21,234 bases of DNA, from NCBI GenBank assembly GCA_905187655.1, contig CAJJIV010000007.1, forward strand, positions 1 through 21,234, given 5' to 3'. This document shows positions 1 through 6,672 of the stretch, piece after piece (within the stretch, counting starts at the first letter, position 1; every line of letters begins with the position of its first letter). The DNA comes from an uncultured Eubacteriales bacterium. Lineage in GTDB: Bacteria; Bacillota; Clostridia; Christensenellales; UBA1242. Under the pieces are notes generated by a model. The model was not told where the DNA came from. It did not search any database and was given only the letters and a program-made list of their open reading frames with translations. The position numbers and the translations under genes were made by a program.

Positions 1-131
1 TAATCATTATTCATATTTCTTACTATAGACTCCAAGGTTACTAGCAAAAATGGCATATAATTATCATCGGTTGCAAAAAATACAGGTATTGTTTCTTTGT
101 TTTTGGTTTGTTTTTTAATTAATTTATTCAT
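1..131 (-). CDS. Glycosyltransferase family 8 protein, N-terminal fragment
   Basis: Only the first 43 codons are present; the gene continues beyond the left edge. After a short basic lead the protein reads IPVFFATDDNYMPFLLVTLES, which matches the opening beta strand, nucleotide-sugar loop (DDNY) and first helix of GT8 enzymes such as LgtC/GspA-type hexosyltransferases. These transfer a sugar from a UDP-sugar to cell-surface glycans or proteins. The ATG at 131-129 is preceded by an AAGGAGA ribosome site (145-139) at good spacing, so the start is firm. A possible minus-strand promoter lies upstream, with a -10 TATACT at 167-162 and a weak -35 near 190-185. The gene is divergent from the XRE regulator, which could control both. 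The sugar and acceptor cannot be told from this fragment. Confidence 0.8.
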   Translation of the reverse strand, partial: MNKLIKKQTKNKETIPVFFATDDNYMPFLLVTLESIVRNMNND

Positions 132-230
132 AAATTTATCTCCTTTTTGGTTTATACTGTTAGTATATTAATAATAAGCGTAAAAACAAAGAGAATATAA
201 AAATTTGCATTCCCAACCATATTGTTGGTA

Positions 231-324
231 AGGTGGAACTAGACAATGGCAAATGTCCGTTAAAATTTACAATTCCACTCATGCGAGAATTTGTAATTTT
301 TACTGTACATTTAGGTGGAATTGT
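231..324. promoter_or_regulatory. Operator-like repeats upstream of the XRE regulator
   Basis: ACAATTCCAC at 269-278 and GTGGAATTGT at 315-324 form a perfect 10-bp inverted repeat with a 36-bp spacer. A further near-copy of the right arm, AGGTGGAACT, lies at 231-240 (compare AGGTGGAATT at 313-322). The right arm falls exactly in the spacer between the predicted -35 and -10 boxes of the XRE gene, the classical place for a repressor to block polymerase. I infer autoregulation by the adjacent XRE protein. A smaller CCAAC...GTTGG palindrome at 214-228 is also present in this divergent intergenic region. Confidence 0.5.
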
Positions 325-332
325 GGTATTAT
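304..332 (+). promoter_or_regulatory. Predicted sigma-A promoter giving a leaderless XRE mRNA
   Basis: TGTACA (304-309), a 17-bp spacer and TATTAT (327-332) form a plausible promoter. Counting seven bases on from the end of the -10 box places transcription start at 339, which is the A of the ATG. No purine-rich ribosome site lies at normal distance before that ATG, so the message is predicted to be leaderless. Confidence 0.5.
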
Positions 333-338
333 TTATGT

Positions 339-1007
339 ATGGAAAATTTAAATTTAATTATTGGTAATAATATAAAAGATTTACGTAAAGCAAATGGATT
401 AACTCAGGAAGAACTTGCAAAGAAATTAAATTATTCTAACAAGGCAATCTCAAGATGGGAATCTGGAGAAGTTGTGCCAGATGTTGAAACGTTAAACAGA
501 CTGTGTGAAATATTCAACATACCCATAGCTAATATCTTTGAAGAAAAAGTAACACAAATAAAAGTAGAGCACTTATATAGGTATAGATTAAGAAATGAAC
601 TTGCAATAAGTCTACTTGCGATAATGTTGGTTTGGTTAATTGCTACTGTTTCGTATGTTTATGCTGTTATTACTTTTAATGTTAATGCATGGATTATTTT
701 TTTATGGGCTGTTCCTGTAACGTGTATAGTGGGCATTGTCTTTAATTCTATTTGGGGGAAAATGTGGTTTAATTTTATACTTATATCTACTCTTGTTTGG
801 ACATTGCTAACCAGCATATACATAACGTTTAATCAATATCATTTTTGGTTAATCTTCACAATAGGAATTCCAATTCAGATAGGTATTGTTTTGTGGTCAA
901 ATATTCATAAATCTAATAGTTCTGATTATGCAAAAAAAGAAAGAGTAAAAAAAGAAAAAATAAAGAAAGGAAAGAAAGACAGAGAACAAGAAAAAACACC
1001 TAATTAA
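339..1007 (+). CDS. Membrane-anchored XRE-family transcriptional regulator
   Basis: The 222-residue protein has an N-terminal Cro/C1-type helix-turn-helix (about residues 6-65), with the typical LTQEELAKKL turn and the recognition-helix segment AISRWESG. It is followed by about four hydrophobic spans (about 88-112, 116-137, 142-163, 167-187) and a very basic, lysine-rich tail. It is therefore a DNA-binding protein fixed in the cell membrane, a layout common in Firmicutes. In such proteins the membrane part may sense envelope state or a partner, but the signal here is unknown. A longer reading from GTG at 315 is possible, but that codon lies inside the predicted promoter spacer and operator. 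ATG at 339 starts just before the HTH and fits the predicted transcription start. The gene is divergent from a GT8 glycosyltransferase, a possible target along with its own promoter. Its stop codon lies in the loop of its own terminator. Confidence 0.85.
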   Translation: MENLNLIIGNNIKDLRKANGLTQEELAKKLNYSNKAISRWESGEVVPDVETLNRLCEIFNIPIANIFEEKVTQIKVEHLYRYRLRNELAISLLAIMLVWLIATVSYVYAVITFNVNAWIIFLWAVPVTCIVGIVFNSIWGKMWFNFILISTLVWTLLTSIYITFNQYHFWLIFTIGIPIQIGIVLWSNIHKSNSSDYAKKERVKKEKIKKGKKDREQEKTPN

Positions 1008-1021
1008 TCTAGGTGTTTTTT
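991..1021 (+). terminator. Intrinsic terminator of the XRE gene
   Basis: AACACCTA (995-1002) pairs with TAGGTGTT (1010-1017) around a 7-base loop. Flanking A and T runs extend the stem and supply the U tract (1016-1021). The XRE stop codon (1005-1007) lies in the loop, so the last codons form the left stem. Confidence 0.85.
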
Positions 1022-1048
1022 GAATTTTAGTTAATATTTTACTTAAAC

Positions 1049-1061
1049 TATAATAAAGGAG
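1049..1061 (+). promoter_or_regulatory. Consensus -10 box fused to a ribosome site
   Basis: A perfect TATAAT (1049-1054) is followed with no gap by AAAGGAG (1055-1061), then ATG at 1067. The -35 region (about 1026-1031, TTTAGT) is poor. If this -10 is used, transcription would begin near 1061 and the mRNA would lose most of the ribosome site. Either the promoter lies further upstream or the A+T-rich match is fortuitous. The ribosome site itself is convincing. Confidence 0.4.
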
Positions 1062-1066
1062 TAATT

Positions 1067-1189
1067 ATGAGTTTGCAGAAAAATAAAGAAGGTTTTATGA
1101 AAAAGCTTATGTTAGATGGAGAATTAGATGACTTACATCAGAACTTAATGGCCTATATAAAAACAAAACTTGGGGTAGATAAGTTTTAG
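1067..1189 (+). CDS. Small protein of unknown function (40 aa)
   Basis: A 40-codon frame starts at ATG 1067, five bases after a full AAAGGAG ribosome site, and ends with TAG at 1187-1189. This is the only non-TAA stop among the complete genes here. The product begins MSLQKNKEGFMKK and ends GVDKF. It is mixed-charge and mostly amphipathic, with no signal peptide, membrane span or cysteine, and looks helical. I do not recognise it. It sits alone between the XRE terminator and the promoter of the 281-residue unknown gene. The strong ribosome site is the main reason to call it real. It could be co-transcribed with the next gene or act as a leader peptide for it. Confidence 0.5.
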   Translation: MSLQKNKEGFMKKLMLDGELDDLHQNLMAYIKTKLGVDKF

Positions 1190-1191
1190 TA

Positions 1192-1220
1192 TTGCAATTT
1201 ATTTGCTATTGTGTTAAAAT
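1192..1220 (+). promoter_or_regulatory. Sigma-A promoter of the 281-aa unknown gene
   Basis: TTGCAA (1192-1197), a 17-bp spacer and TAAAAT (1215-1220) match the sigma-A consensus well. The predicted start near 1227 leaves a leader of about 14 bases that consists essentially of the GAGGG ribosome site (1229-1233). Confidence 0.65.
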
Positions 1221-1240
1221 ATAACAAAGAGGGAAATGCG

Positions 1241-2086
1241 ATGGCAAAAGGTGTTAAGTCAATTTATATACCAAATGGTTATATAGTTTCATTGTACAAC
1301 ATGTTTACTGTTGAATCATTAAATAAAGGTTTATCAGAATCTAATATGCCAGAGGTGTTGGGTGCGTTTGAAATTGGCATTTTAAACGCTATGATTGCAG
1401 AAGAATTTAACAAAAAAGTTGCTGAGAATGATGAACTTGGAATTAAAATTTTTTCTGGCCCATTTTACGTAACTGAACTTGTTCGTCCAGATGGAAGTAT
1501 TTACCGAGATTCTAAACGAGAAGAATATTTGAATATTGTAAATTGTTTTGAAGAATGTTCAGGAGTAAAACCTGAATTTAAACAAATTCTTAATGAAAGA
1601 TCTAAACTTGCTACTTTGGTGTTAAAATATATTTTGTCGCTTCCAAATTTACCTCAGAACTATCGCAATTCATTAGACAAGAATATTTCAATGATGTTAG
1701 ATAATCCATTGTTTAGAGATAGATTAACCGATCCCAAAGCGGTTGCTTTATTAAGATCAAACATGTATTTTTTAAAACCATATACAATGGAGCAAGGAGG
1801 ACAACTTATTAGAGACTTTAGAGAGTATGTAAAATCTCCATATTGTATTGAAAGTATTGATCAAAATACTTGGGGTAGGGAACTGTTTTTAAATCAAAAT
1901 AAATTTAATAATTTTCTGAATGCATTTAAAAGAGCGGTGGCAAGATTTAATCAACTAAACATTGTAAGTGCTTATACGTCTACACAAGATAGCAAATTAT
2001 TATGTGAAAGCGTTAAGCAAAAAACTAAAGAATTAAATTACAAAATTGGCTCTAAGTATATTCCAGATGCTTTGGCTATTGACTAA
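1241..2086 (+). CDS. Uncharacterised cytosolic protein (281 aa)
   Basis: I do not recognise this protein. It begins MAKGVKSIYIPNGYI at ATG 1241, seven bases after GAGGG. An upstream in-frame GTG at 1211 lies within the promoter spacer and is unlikely. The sequence has no signal peptide, no membrane span and no metal-binding or P-loop motif. It is predicted mostly helical, with an N-terminal part (about 1-90) that includes FEIGILNAMIAEEF and SGPFYVTELVRPDGSIYR, then a long helical part with a KLATLVLKYILSLP helix. It has its own good promoter and a strong terminator, so it is a single-gene unit, possibly with the 40-residue ORF before it. Base composition resembles the neighbours, so transfer is not evident. 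It converges on typA. Roles such as a phage or plasmid-related function cannot be excluded or supported. Confidence 0.75.
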   Translation: MAKGVKSIYIPNGYIVSLYNMFTVESLNKGLSESNMPEVLGAFEIGILNAMIAEEFNKKVAENDELGIKIFSGPFYVTELVRPDGSIYRDSKREEYLNIVNCFEECSGVKPEFKQILNERSKLATLVLKYILSLPNLPQNYRNSLDKNISMMLDNPLFRDRLTDPKAVALLRSNMYFLKPYTMEQGGQLIRDFREYVKSPYCIESIDQNTWGRELFLNQNKFNNFLNAFKRAVARFNQLNIVSAYTSTQDSKLLCESVKQKTKELNYKIGSKYIPDALAID

Positions 2087-2090
2087 AATT

Positions 2091-2124
2091 AAAAAGAGAT
2101 AATTGTTTAAATTATCTCTTTTTT
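2091..2124. terminator. Strong, probably bidirectional terminator
   Basis: AAAAAGAGATAATT (2091-2104) pairs perfectly with AATTATCTCTTTTT (2110-2123) around a 5-base loop. A T run follows on the plus strand, and a T-rich run (TTTTTAATTTT) follows on the minus strand. It ends the 281-aa gene and can also stop transcripts arriving from typA. Confidence 0.85.
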
Positions 2125-2200
2125 GCTTTTAATTTTTTAAAAAATCAAAGCCAACAGTAAGCCTGTTTTTATTCTTGAGCAAACACTCTTGGGGATGCTC

Positions 2201-2289
2201 TTGTGTCAAAAATACCCCAAATTTTGTCTAATTTGAATATTTACTAAAATTTATAACAGCAAAATTGTGTCAAAAATAAATGTTTTGCT
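2201..2289. repeat. Direct repeats and hairpin in the typA 3' region
   Basis: The 14-mer TTGTGTCAAAAATA occurs exactly at 2201-2214 and 2265-2278. The second copy sits in the loop of an inverted repeat, AGCAAAA (2258-2264) with TTTTGCT (2283-2289), which ends just before the typA stop. Another imperfect stem, TTGGGG (2189-2194) with CCCCAA (2215-2220), encloses the first copy. A 12-base match, in reverse orientation, recurs at about 11646-11657 before the M1 peptidase gene. No ORF of note is present in this 204-base gap. Confidence 0.5.
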
Positions 2290-2290
2290 A

Positions 2291-4120
2291 TTACTTTTCC
2301 TGTTTTCTTTTAAAGTCCATTCTGCCTCTAATTGTATGGTCCAAAATGGTCTTTCTCATTCTTAAGTTTAATGGGGTAACTTCTAGTAATTCATCTTCAT
2401 CAAGAATTTCCAAAAATTCTTCTAGGGTAGGTTTCTTAACAGGTTCTAATCTTAATGCTTCATCACTTGAACTTGAACGAGTGTTTGTTAAATGTTTCTT
2501 TTTGCAAACGTTTACAATAATATCATCACCTTTAGGGTTAAATCCAACAACCATTCCTCCGTATACCTTGTCGCCAGGGACAACAATTAATTTACCGCGT
2601 TCTTGAATGTAGTATAATCCGTACTGCACAGCTTCGCCATCTTCATATGCAACAAGTGCTCCAATATTTCTTCGGGTAATTGTTCCGCGATATGGTTGAT
2701 ACTCATAGAAAGTGCTGTTCATTATTCCTTCGCCACGAGTCTCAGTTAAAAATTGGCTTTTGTAACCAAATAGTCCACGGGCAGGGATTATAAATGTTAA
2801 TTTAGAACGGTCTCCTTTTGTTTGAAGGTCTATCAATTCACCCTTACGGCTAGAAAGGTCAGTTATTATTGCACCAGCACAATCAGATGGGACATCTATG
2901 AAAACTTGTTCAATTGGTTCACATTTTTTTCCATCTATTTCTTTTATTAAAACTCTTGGCATACTAACTTGAAGTTCGTAGCCTTCTCTACGCATATTTT
3001 CAATTAAAATAGAGATGTGCATTTCGCCACGACCAAGGACTCTAAAGCTGTCTGCAGATTCAGTGTCAAAAACTTTTAAGCTAAGGTCTTTAACTGCTTC
3101 TTTGTAAAGACGCTCTCTTAAATGTCTACTTGTGCAAAACTTGCCCTCTCTGCCAGCAAAGGGGCTTGTGTTAACCGAAAACATCATCTCAACACTAGGT
3201 TCACTTATTTTAACAAAAGGAATTGTATTAATGTTATTAGAATCGCTTAGCGAATCACCAATGGTGACTTCTGATGAACCTGCGATGCAAACAATTTCGC
3301 CTGCGCCTGCTTCTTTTACTGGTATTCTTTTTAGCCCATCAAACACAAACAAGTTTTGAACTTTAAATTGAAATTTTCGGTCAGGCGAAAAGTGGTTAGT
3401 TGCGACCACAAGATCATTAACTTTTATTATACCTTGCTCAACTTTTCCGACAGCAAGTTTTCCTAAAAAATCATTTTGTTCAACCGAACTTACTAACATA
3501 TTAAATGGTTTTGTTCTATCTCCGCTTGGAGCAGGGATGTGAGAAAGTATCATTTCAAAAAGTGGCTTAAAGTCGGTGCCGGTAACATTTTCATCAATAG
3601 ATGCAATGCCAGTGCGTGCAGATGCAAAGACAAATGGGCTGTCTAATTGCTCATCATTTGCGTCTAAGTCCATTAGTAATTCCAAAACTTCATCTTTTAC
3701 TTCACAGACTCTTGCATCCTTTTTATCAATTTTATTAATCACAACAATAACCTTTAAGTTAAGGTCAAGTGCTTTTTGTAAAACAAATCTGGTTTGTGGC
3801 ATTGGTCCTTCAAATGCATCAACAACCAACAATACTCCATCAACCATTTTAAGAACTCGTTCAACTTCTCCGCCAAAATCGGCATGGCCCGGTGTATCTA
3901 CAACATTAATTTTTGTGCCGTTGTACATAAATGATGCATTTTTACTAAAAATAGTTATTCCTCGTTCACGTTCAAGGGCATTGCTGTCCATAACTCGGTC
4001 AGCAATTTCTTGATTTTCTCTAAATGCGCCACCTTGTTTAAGCATCTCATTGACAAGACTTGTTTTGCCATGGTCAACGTGAGCTATTATTGCAATATTT
4101 CTAATTTTATTTTCTTCCAT
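2291..4120 (-). CDS. typA: Ribosome-associated GTPase TypA/BipA
   Basis: The 609-residue protein matches the usual length of TypA/BipA, a translational GTPase that binds the 70S ribosome near the factor site and supports 50S assembly and growth at low temperature or under stress. The G domain is complete: AHVDHGKTS (13-21, G1), RERGITI (51-57, G2), DTPGH (75-79, G3), NKID (129-132, G4) and an FASARTG G5 segment. Translation-factor beta-barrel and EF-G III/V-like regions follow, then the BipA-specific C-terminal domain with RSSSSDEALRL and the conserved end LRMRKTILDHTIRGR. The start is ATG 4120, six bases after GGGAG. The gene follows the helicase-loader gene on the same strand, but a strong terminator lies between them and ends only a few bases before the ribosome site. 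Expression must therefore depend on read-through, on a promoter overlapping the end of the previous gene, or on attenuation. Confidence 0.97.
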   Translation of the reverse strand: MEENKIRNIAIIAHVDHGKTSLVNEMLKQGGAFRENQEIADRVMDSNALERERGITIFSKNASFMYNGTKINVVDTPGHADFGGEVERVLKMVDGVLLVVDAFEGPMPQTRFVLQKALDLNLKVIVVINKIDKKDARVCEVKDEVLELLMDLDANDEQLDSPFVFASARTGIASIDENVTGTDFKPLFEMILSHIPAPSGDRTKPFNMLVSSVEQNDFLGKLAVGKVEQGIIKVNDLVVATNHFSPDRKFQFKVQNLFVFDGLKRIPVKEAGAGEIVCIAGSSEVTIGDSLSDSNNINTIPFVKISEPSVEMMFSVNTSPFAGREGKFCTSRHLRERLYKEAVKDLSLKVFDTESADSFRVLGRGEMHISILIENMRREGYELQVSMPRVLIKEIDGKKCEPIEQVFIDVPSDCAGAIITDLSSRKGELIDLQTKGDRSKLTFIIPARGLFGYKSQFLTETRGEGIMNSTFYEYQPYRGTITRRNIGALVAYEDGEAVQYGLYYIQERGKLIVVPGDKVYGGMVVGFNPKGDDIIVNVCKKKHLTNTRSSSSDEALRLEPVKKPTLEEFLEILDEDELLEVTPLNLRMRKTILDHTIRGRMDFKRKQEK

Positions 4121-4133
4121 AATTTTCTCCCAT

Positions 4134-4165
4134 AAAAAAACCTCAGCAATAGAAAACGCTGAGGT
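4134..4165 (-). terminator. Intrinsic terminator immediately upstream of typA
   Basis: On the minus strand ACCTCAGC (4165-4158) pairs with GCTGAGGT (4147-4140) around a 10-base loop, followed by seven T (4140-4134). This is a strong rho-independent terminator. It lies after the helicase-loader stop (4187) and only three bases before the GGGAG ribosome site of typA (4131-4127), so it may act as an attenuator. Confidence 0.88.
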
Positions 4166-4183
4166 AAATTCGTTTTCCTTTAA

Positions 4184-4212
4184 AATTTATTTTCTGTATA
4201 ATCTTAAATCAA
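4184..4212 (-). promoter_or_regulatory. Possible typA promoter at the end of the helicase-loader gene
   Basis: On the minus strand TTGATT (4212-4207), a 17-bp spacer and TAAATT (4189-4184) could start transcripts near 4177. Such a message would carry the terminator hairpin in a leader of about 57 bases. The match is moderate and the region is A+T-rich. Confidence 0.3.
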
Positions 4213-5143
4213 GACCATCAACTAATAATGTGTAAGTTGCACTTTTATTAAACATACGACTAAAAACTCTTTCCCCATATCTATCAAAAATATCCCTTGG
4301 ACTGCAATTAGAAGAGAAAAACGTGCTTTTGTGTTTAAGATGTCTTTCACTTAAAATCAAATATAGGTATTCGCTTGTGATATTATTAAAAACAGGTTCG
4401 CTACCAAGGTCATCAATAATTAACAAATCTGGGTCAAGCAAAGATTCTAGCATATTCTGTTTGTCTTTGTCAAATGAGCTATGGTAATTTAGGAAAATTG
4501 TGTTTAATTGAAATGCTGTAACAAAGTTCACAAAGTAACCCTTATTAATTAATTCGCTTGCAACACATTCTAGCCCATAAGTTTTTCCAACGCCAGTTGG
4601 TCCGTAAACAAATAAGTTTAGGAACTTACCTTTTGGAAATGAAACGGTAAACTCAGTAAGTGTTTGCTTCAGCTTTTTAAGATAGGCTTTGTGTTTTTCA
4701 TCCTGATCTGTACATACATTAGTATCAAAGTCTTTCATTGTTTTTAGTTCGGTAGTATTTAGTCCACTTTCTTTTAACATCGCCATACTAAGTCTGCGTT
4801 TGTAGCAAGAACAAAACTTAGAACCGATTCTTCCAGTATCGTTACAAAGTTTACAAGTGTAATTTGGCGAAAGGCTAGCAAGAGGAATGCCTAATTTTTT
4901 TAAGATGGCCTTTTTTGTTTGGTTAAGTTTACTTAATTTTTCTTTTTCTTTTGATACATCTTCTTTTCTGTTAAGTTTTTTAGCTATTTCAAAATTTAAT
5001 TTATTAATTTCGCAGTAGTTGTTGTAAAACTCTTTATTTTGTTTAAGAGAATCAAAAAGGTTATCTGCTCTTGAAATAGCAGATTCTCTTAGTTTTACAT
5101 ATTCTTCATTTACCTTTTCTTGAATTTCTCTTTTACTTAACAT
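4187..5143 (-). CDS. dnaI: Replicative helicase loader, DnaC/DnaI-type AAA+ ATPase
   Basis: This 318-residue AAA+ protein loads the replicative DnaB/DnaC-family helicase onto DNA at the origin or at stalled forks. The N-terminal part (1-90) is helical and charged, as expected for the helicase-binding domain. A zinc-binding cluster CKLC...CSC follows (C97, C100, C111, C113), as in DnaI. The ATPase core has Walker A GPTGVGKT (181-188), Walker B LLIIDD (240-245), a sensor-like FFSSNCSP (275-282) and an arginine-finger segment GERVFSRM (290-297). The start at 5143 follows an AAGG ribosome site that overlaps the stop region of the upstream dnaD-like gene, with an 8-base gap, implying translational coupling. 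Pairing with a DnaD-like protein is the standard Firmicute arrangement for primosome functions. The symbol is by family and organism type; it could equally be called dnaC-like. Confidence 0.9.
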   Translation of the reverse strand: MLSKREIQEKVNEEYVKLRESAISRADNLFDSLKQNKEFYNNYCEINKLNFEIAKKLNRKEDVSKEKEKLSKLNQTKKAILKKLGIPLASLSPNYTCKLCNDTGRIGSKFCSCYKRRLSMAMLKESGLNTTELKTMKDFDTNVCTDQDEKHKAYLKKLKQTLTEFTVSFPKGKFLNLFVYGPTGVGKTYGLECVASELINKGYFVNFVTAFQLNTIFLNYHSSFDKDKQNMLESLLDPDLLIIDDLGSEPVFNNITSEYLYLILSERHLKHKSTFFSSNCSPRDIFDRYGERVFSRMFNKSATYTLLVDGLDLRLYRK

Positions 5144-5151
5144 ATTTTTCC

Positions 5152-6624
5152 TTAAATTTCAATATTATCTAAATTAGAAAATAACGCATCAAAGTCTTTT
5201 TGCTCAAGCACGCGTTCGGTGGATGGTCGTTTGGCTTTTTTGTTTGAAGAGCCTGTTGATTTCATTGCTTGGGATTTTGATAGATATTTTTTTGCATCTT
5301 CTAGGTTTGCTATTTTTTCTTCATATAAATTAGACAATATTTTATTCATGTATTGCATTGGTTGATTTTTGTCTTTTGACAGGTCGGCGACATATAAGAT
5401 AATATCTTTTGATATATTCCAAGTGTTGGTCCAAGTTTGGTATGCGTTGCGGTCGTAAACATTTACGCTTCTTAGTAAATTGCACTTATCAAGAACTTCT
5501 TGAATTTCTTGGTCAATAGAAACTACTTCATCGATATATTGATTAATGCTTTCCTTAGAGATTAGTCCAAGTTTATAAAATTTTTGAATGACATTGTTCA
5601 TTCCTTCAATGGTTCTAGTAGACCGCTTTAAAGAATAATGGGCAATAGTTCTTATTGTGTCTTCATCATATCCTCTTTGAAGCCAATCAGTTATGTAATT
5701 TTCTATTATAGTATCAAGATTATCGTAGTATAGACCAAGAGTATGAGTAACATCTTTTGCAAGTTCTAAATATTTTTCGCGGTTGGTATTATACTCCACA
5801 ATATCCTTAGTTGTAAATAGTTTCAATTTAAAATAAGAAGAAAGGAGATTGTCTAATTTAAAGAGGGATGCGTTCGGTTTGCCTTTAAGACTTTTTGCAA
5901 CTTCCTTAATTACACCAATAGTGTAGCCAAATTCTTTTGTCCATTTAATGTAGTTGTTGCGGTCTTCAAGGGTTATTGCTGTTTTTTTGCCGAGACATTT
6001 TAATAGTTCATTAATTTCAGGGGTGATTTCTTCGTGTTCAGTTAATTTTAATTGTACAGCTTCAGTTGTGTTAAGTCCTTGATTATGAAAAGATTTTGCA
6101 ACGGTAATTATATAGGGAAAACCAACCTTATCACCTTTAAGTTTTACACAATAATTAGCTATTAAGACAAGGGCATCTTGGTCAAAGTGGTAACTTTCAA
6201 GCAGGGTATAATATTCATTATATTCTGTTGGAGTTATCATTCTGCCTTTAATTACTGCTTGAATTTTGCTGTTGAAATTACTATATTTATCGGCACGCTT
6301 TTTGCTTGAGCCAACTCTTTTTGAAACGGGCAAGTATTTTATATTTAACTCGTTTTCAGTTGGCGATTCTAAAATCTGTACAAGCCCTTCTGCCTGCCAA
6401 TATTCAAAACTATCTTTAATTTCGCCAGCATCCATATTTAAGATGTGACAAATATTACTTAATGTGTTTTCAATTGAATTTGGGTTTGTGCAAAGATAAA
6501 GACCATACAAATATACCTTAACACACGAAGCCGGTGCTAATGGAAGATATTCGTTTATAAAGGTGTTTTCTATTACCAAAAAAGACCCTGAATGTGTATC
6601 GCTAGAGTAAGAACACAAAGACAT
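5152..6624 (-). CDS. DnaD/DnaB-like replication initiation protein with four repeat domains
   Basis: The N-terminal part resembles the winged-helix (DDBH1) region of Clostridia DnaD proteins, with the hallmark INEYLPLAPASCVKVYLYGLYL. It then carries about four related helical units that look like DDBH2 domains (about residues 129-192, 217-277, 303-365 and 387-450). Each has an aromatic or tryptophan-containing helix followed by a [I/L]L..[F/Y] ending. A basic, serine-rich linker and an acidic tail (ALFSNLDNIEI) follow. DnaD-type proteins remodel DNA and recruit the helicase and loader during initiation and restart, consistent with the loader gene 8 bases downstream. I chose ATG 6624 (490 aa) because it follows GGGG, matches the family's MS.C start, and lies downstream of a strong promoter. 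The longer reading from 6711 would begin upstream of the predicted transcript start. Four units is more than the one or two usual for the family. Confidence 0.87.
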   Translation of the reverse strand: MSLCSYSSDTHSGSFLVIENTFINEYLPLAPASCVKVYLYGLYLCTNPNSIENTLSNICHILNMDAGEIKDSFEYWQAEGLVQILESPTENELNIKYLPVSKRVGSSKKRADKYSNFNSKIQAVIKGRMITPTEYNEYYTLLESYHFDQDALVLIANYCVKLKGDKVGFPYIITVAKSFHNQGLNTTEAVQLKLTEHEEITPEINELLKCLGKKTAITLEDRNNYIKWTKEFGYTIGVIKEVAKSLKGKPNASLFKLDNLLSSYFKLKLFTTKDIVEYNTNREKYLELAKDVTHTLGLYYDNLDTIIENYITDWLQRGYDEDTIRTIAHYSLKRSTRTIEGMNNVIQKFYKLGLISKESINQYIDEVVSIDQEIQEVLDKCNLLRSVNVYDRNAYQTWTNTWNISKDIILYVADLSKDKNQPMQYMNKILSNLYEEKIANLEDAKKYLSKSQAMKSTGSSNKKAKRPSTERVLEQKDFDALFSNLDNIEI

Positions 6625-6643
6625 AAAGGTACCCCAAAATCGT

Positions 6644-6672
6644 TTGCAATATTTTTCATTTGATAATATAAT
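6644..6672 (+). promoter_or_regulatory. Promoter of the sbcDC operon
   Basis: TTGCAA (6644-6649), a 17-bp spacer and a perfect TATAAT (6667-6672) form a strong sigma-A promoter. Predicted start is near 6679, about 60 bases before the sbcD start. The element is interlocked with the dnaD promoter on the other strand, so two polymerases could not occupy both at once. Confidence 0.75.

Noticed and set aside
315..338. Longer XRE start at GTG 315
   Set aside because: The added eight residues are hydrophobic and unlike the family. The codon lies in the promoter spacer and operator arm, and no ribosome site precedes it.
2201..2278. Two 14-bp repeats about 50 bases apart considered as a CRISPR remnant
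   Set aside because: Only two short copies, no third unit, no cas genes, and a plausible role as a protein site or part of hairpins.
3576..4013. 145-codon plus-strand frame antisense to typA, with others at 2280-2606 and 3132-3359
   Set aside because: They lie wholly or almost wholly over a conserved, intact GTPase gene, have no promoter or ribosome site, and give low-complexity Ser/Thr-rich products.
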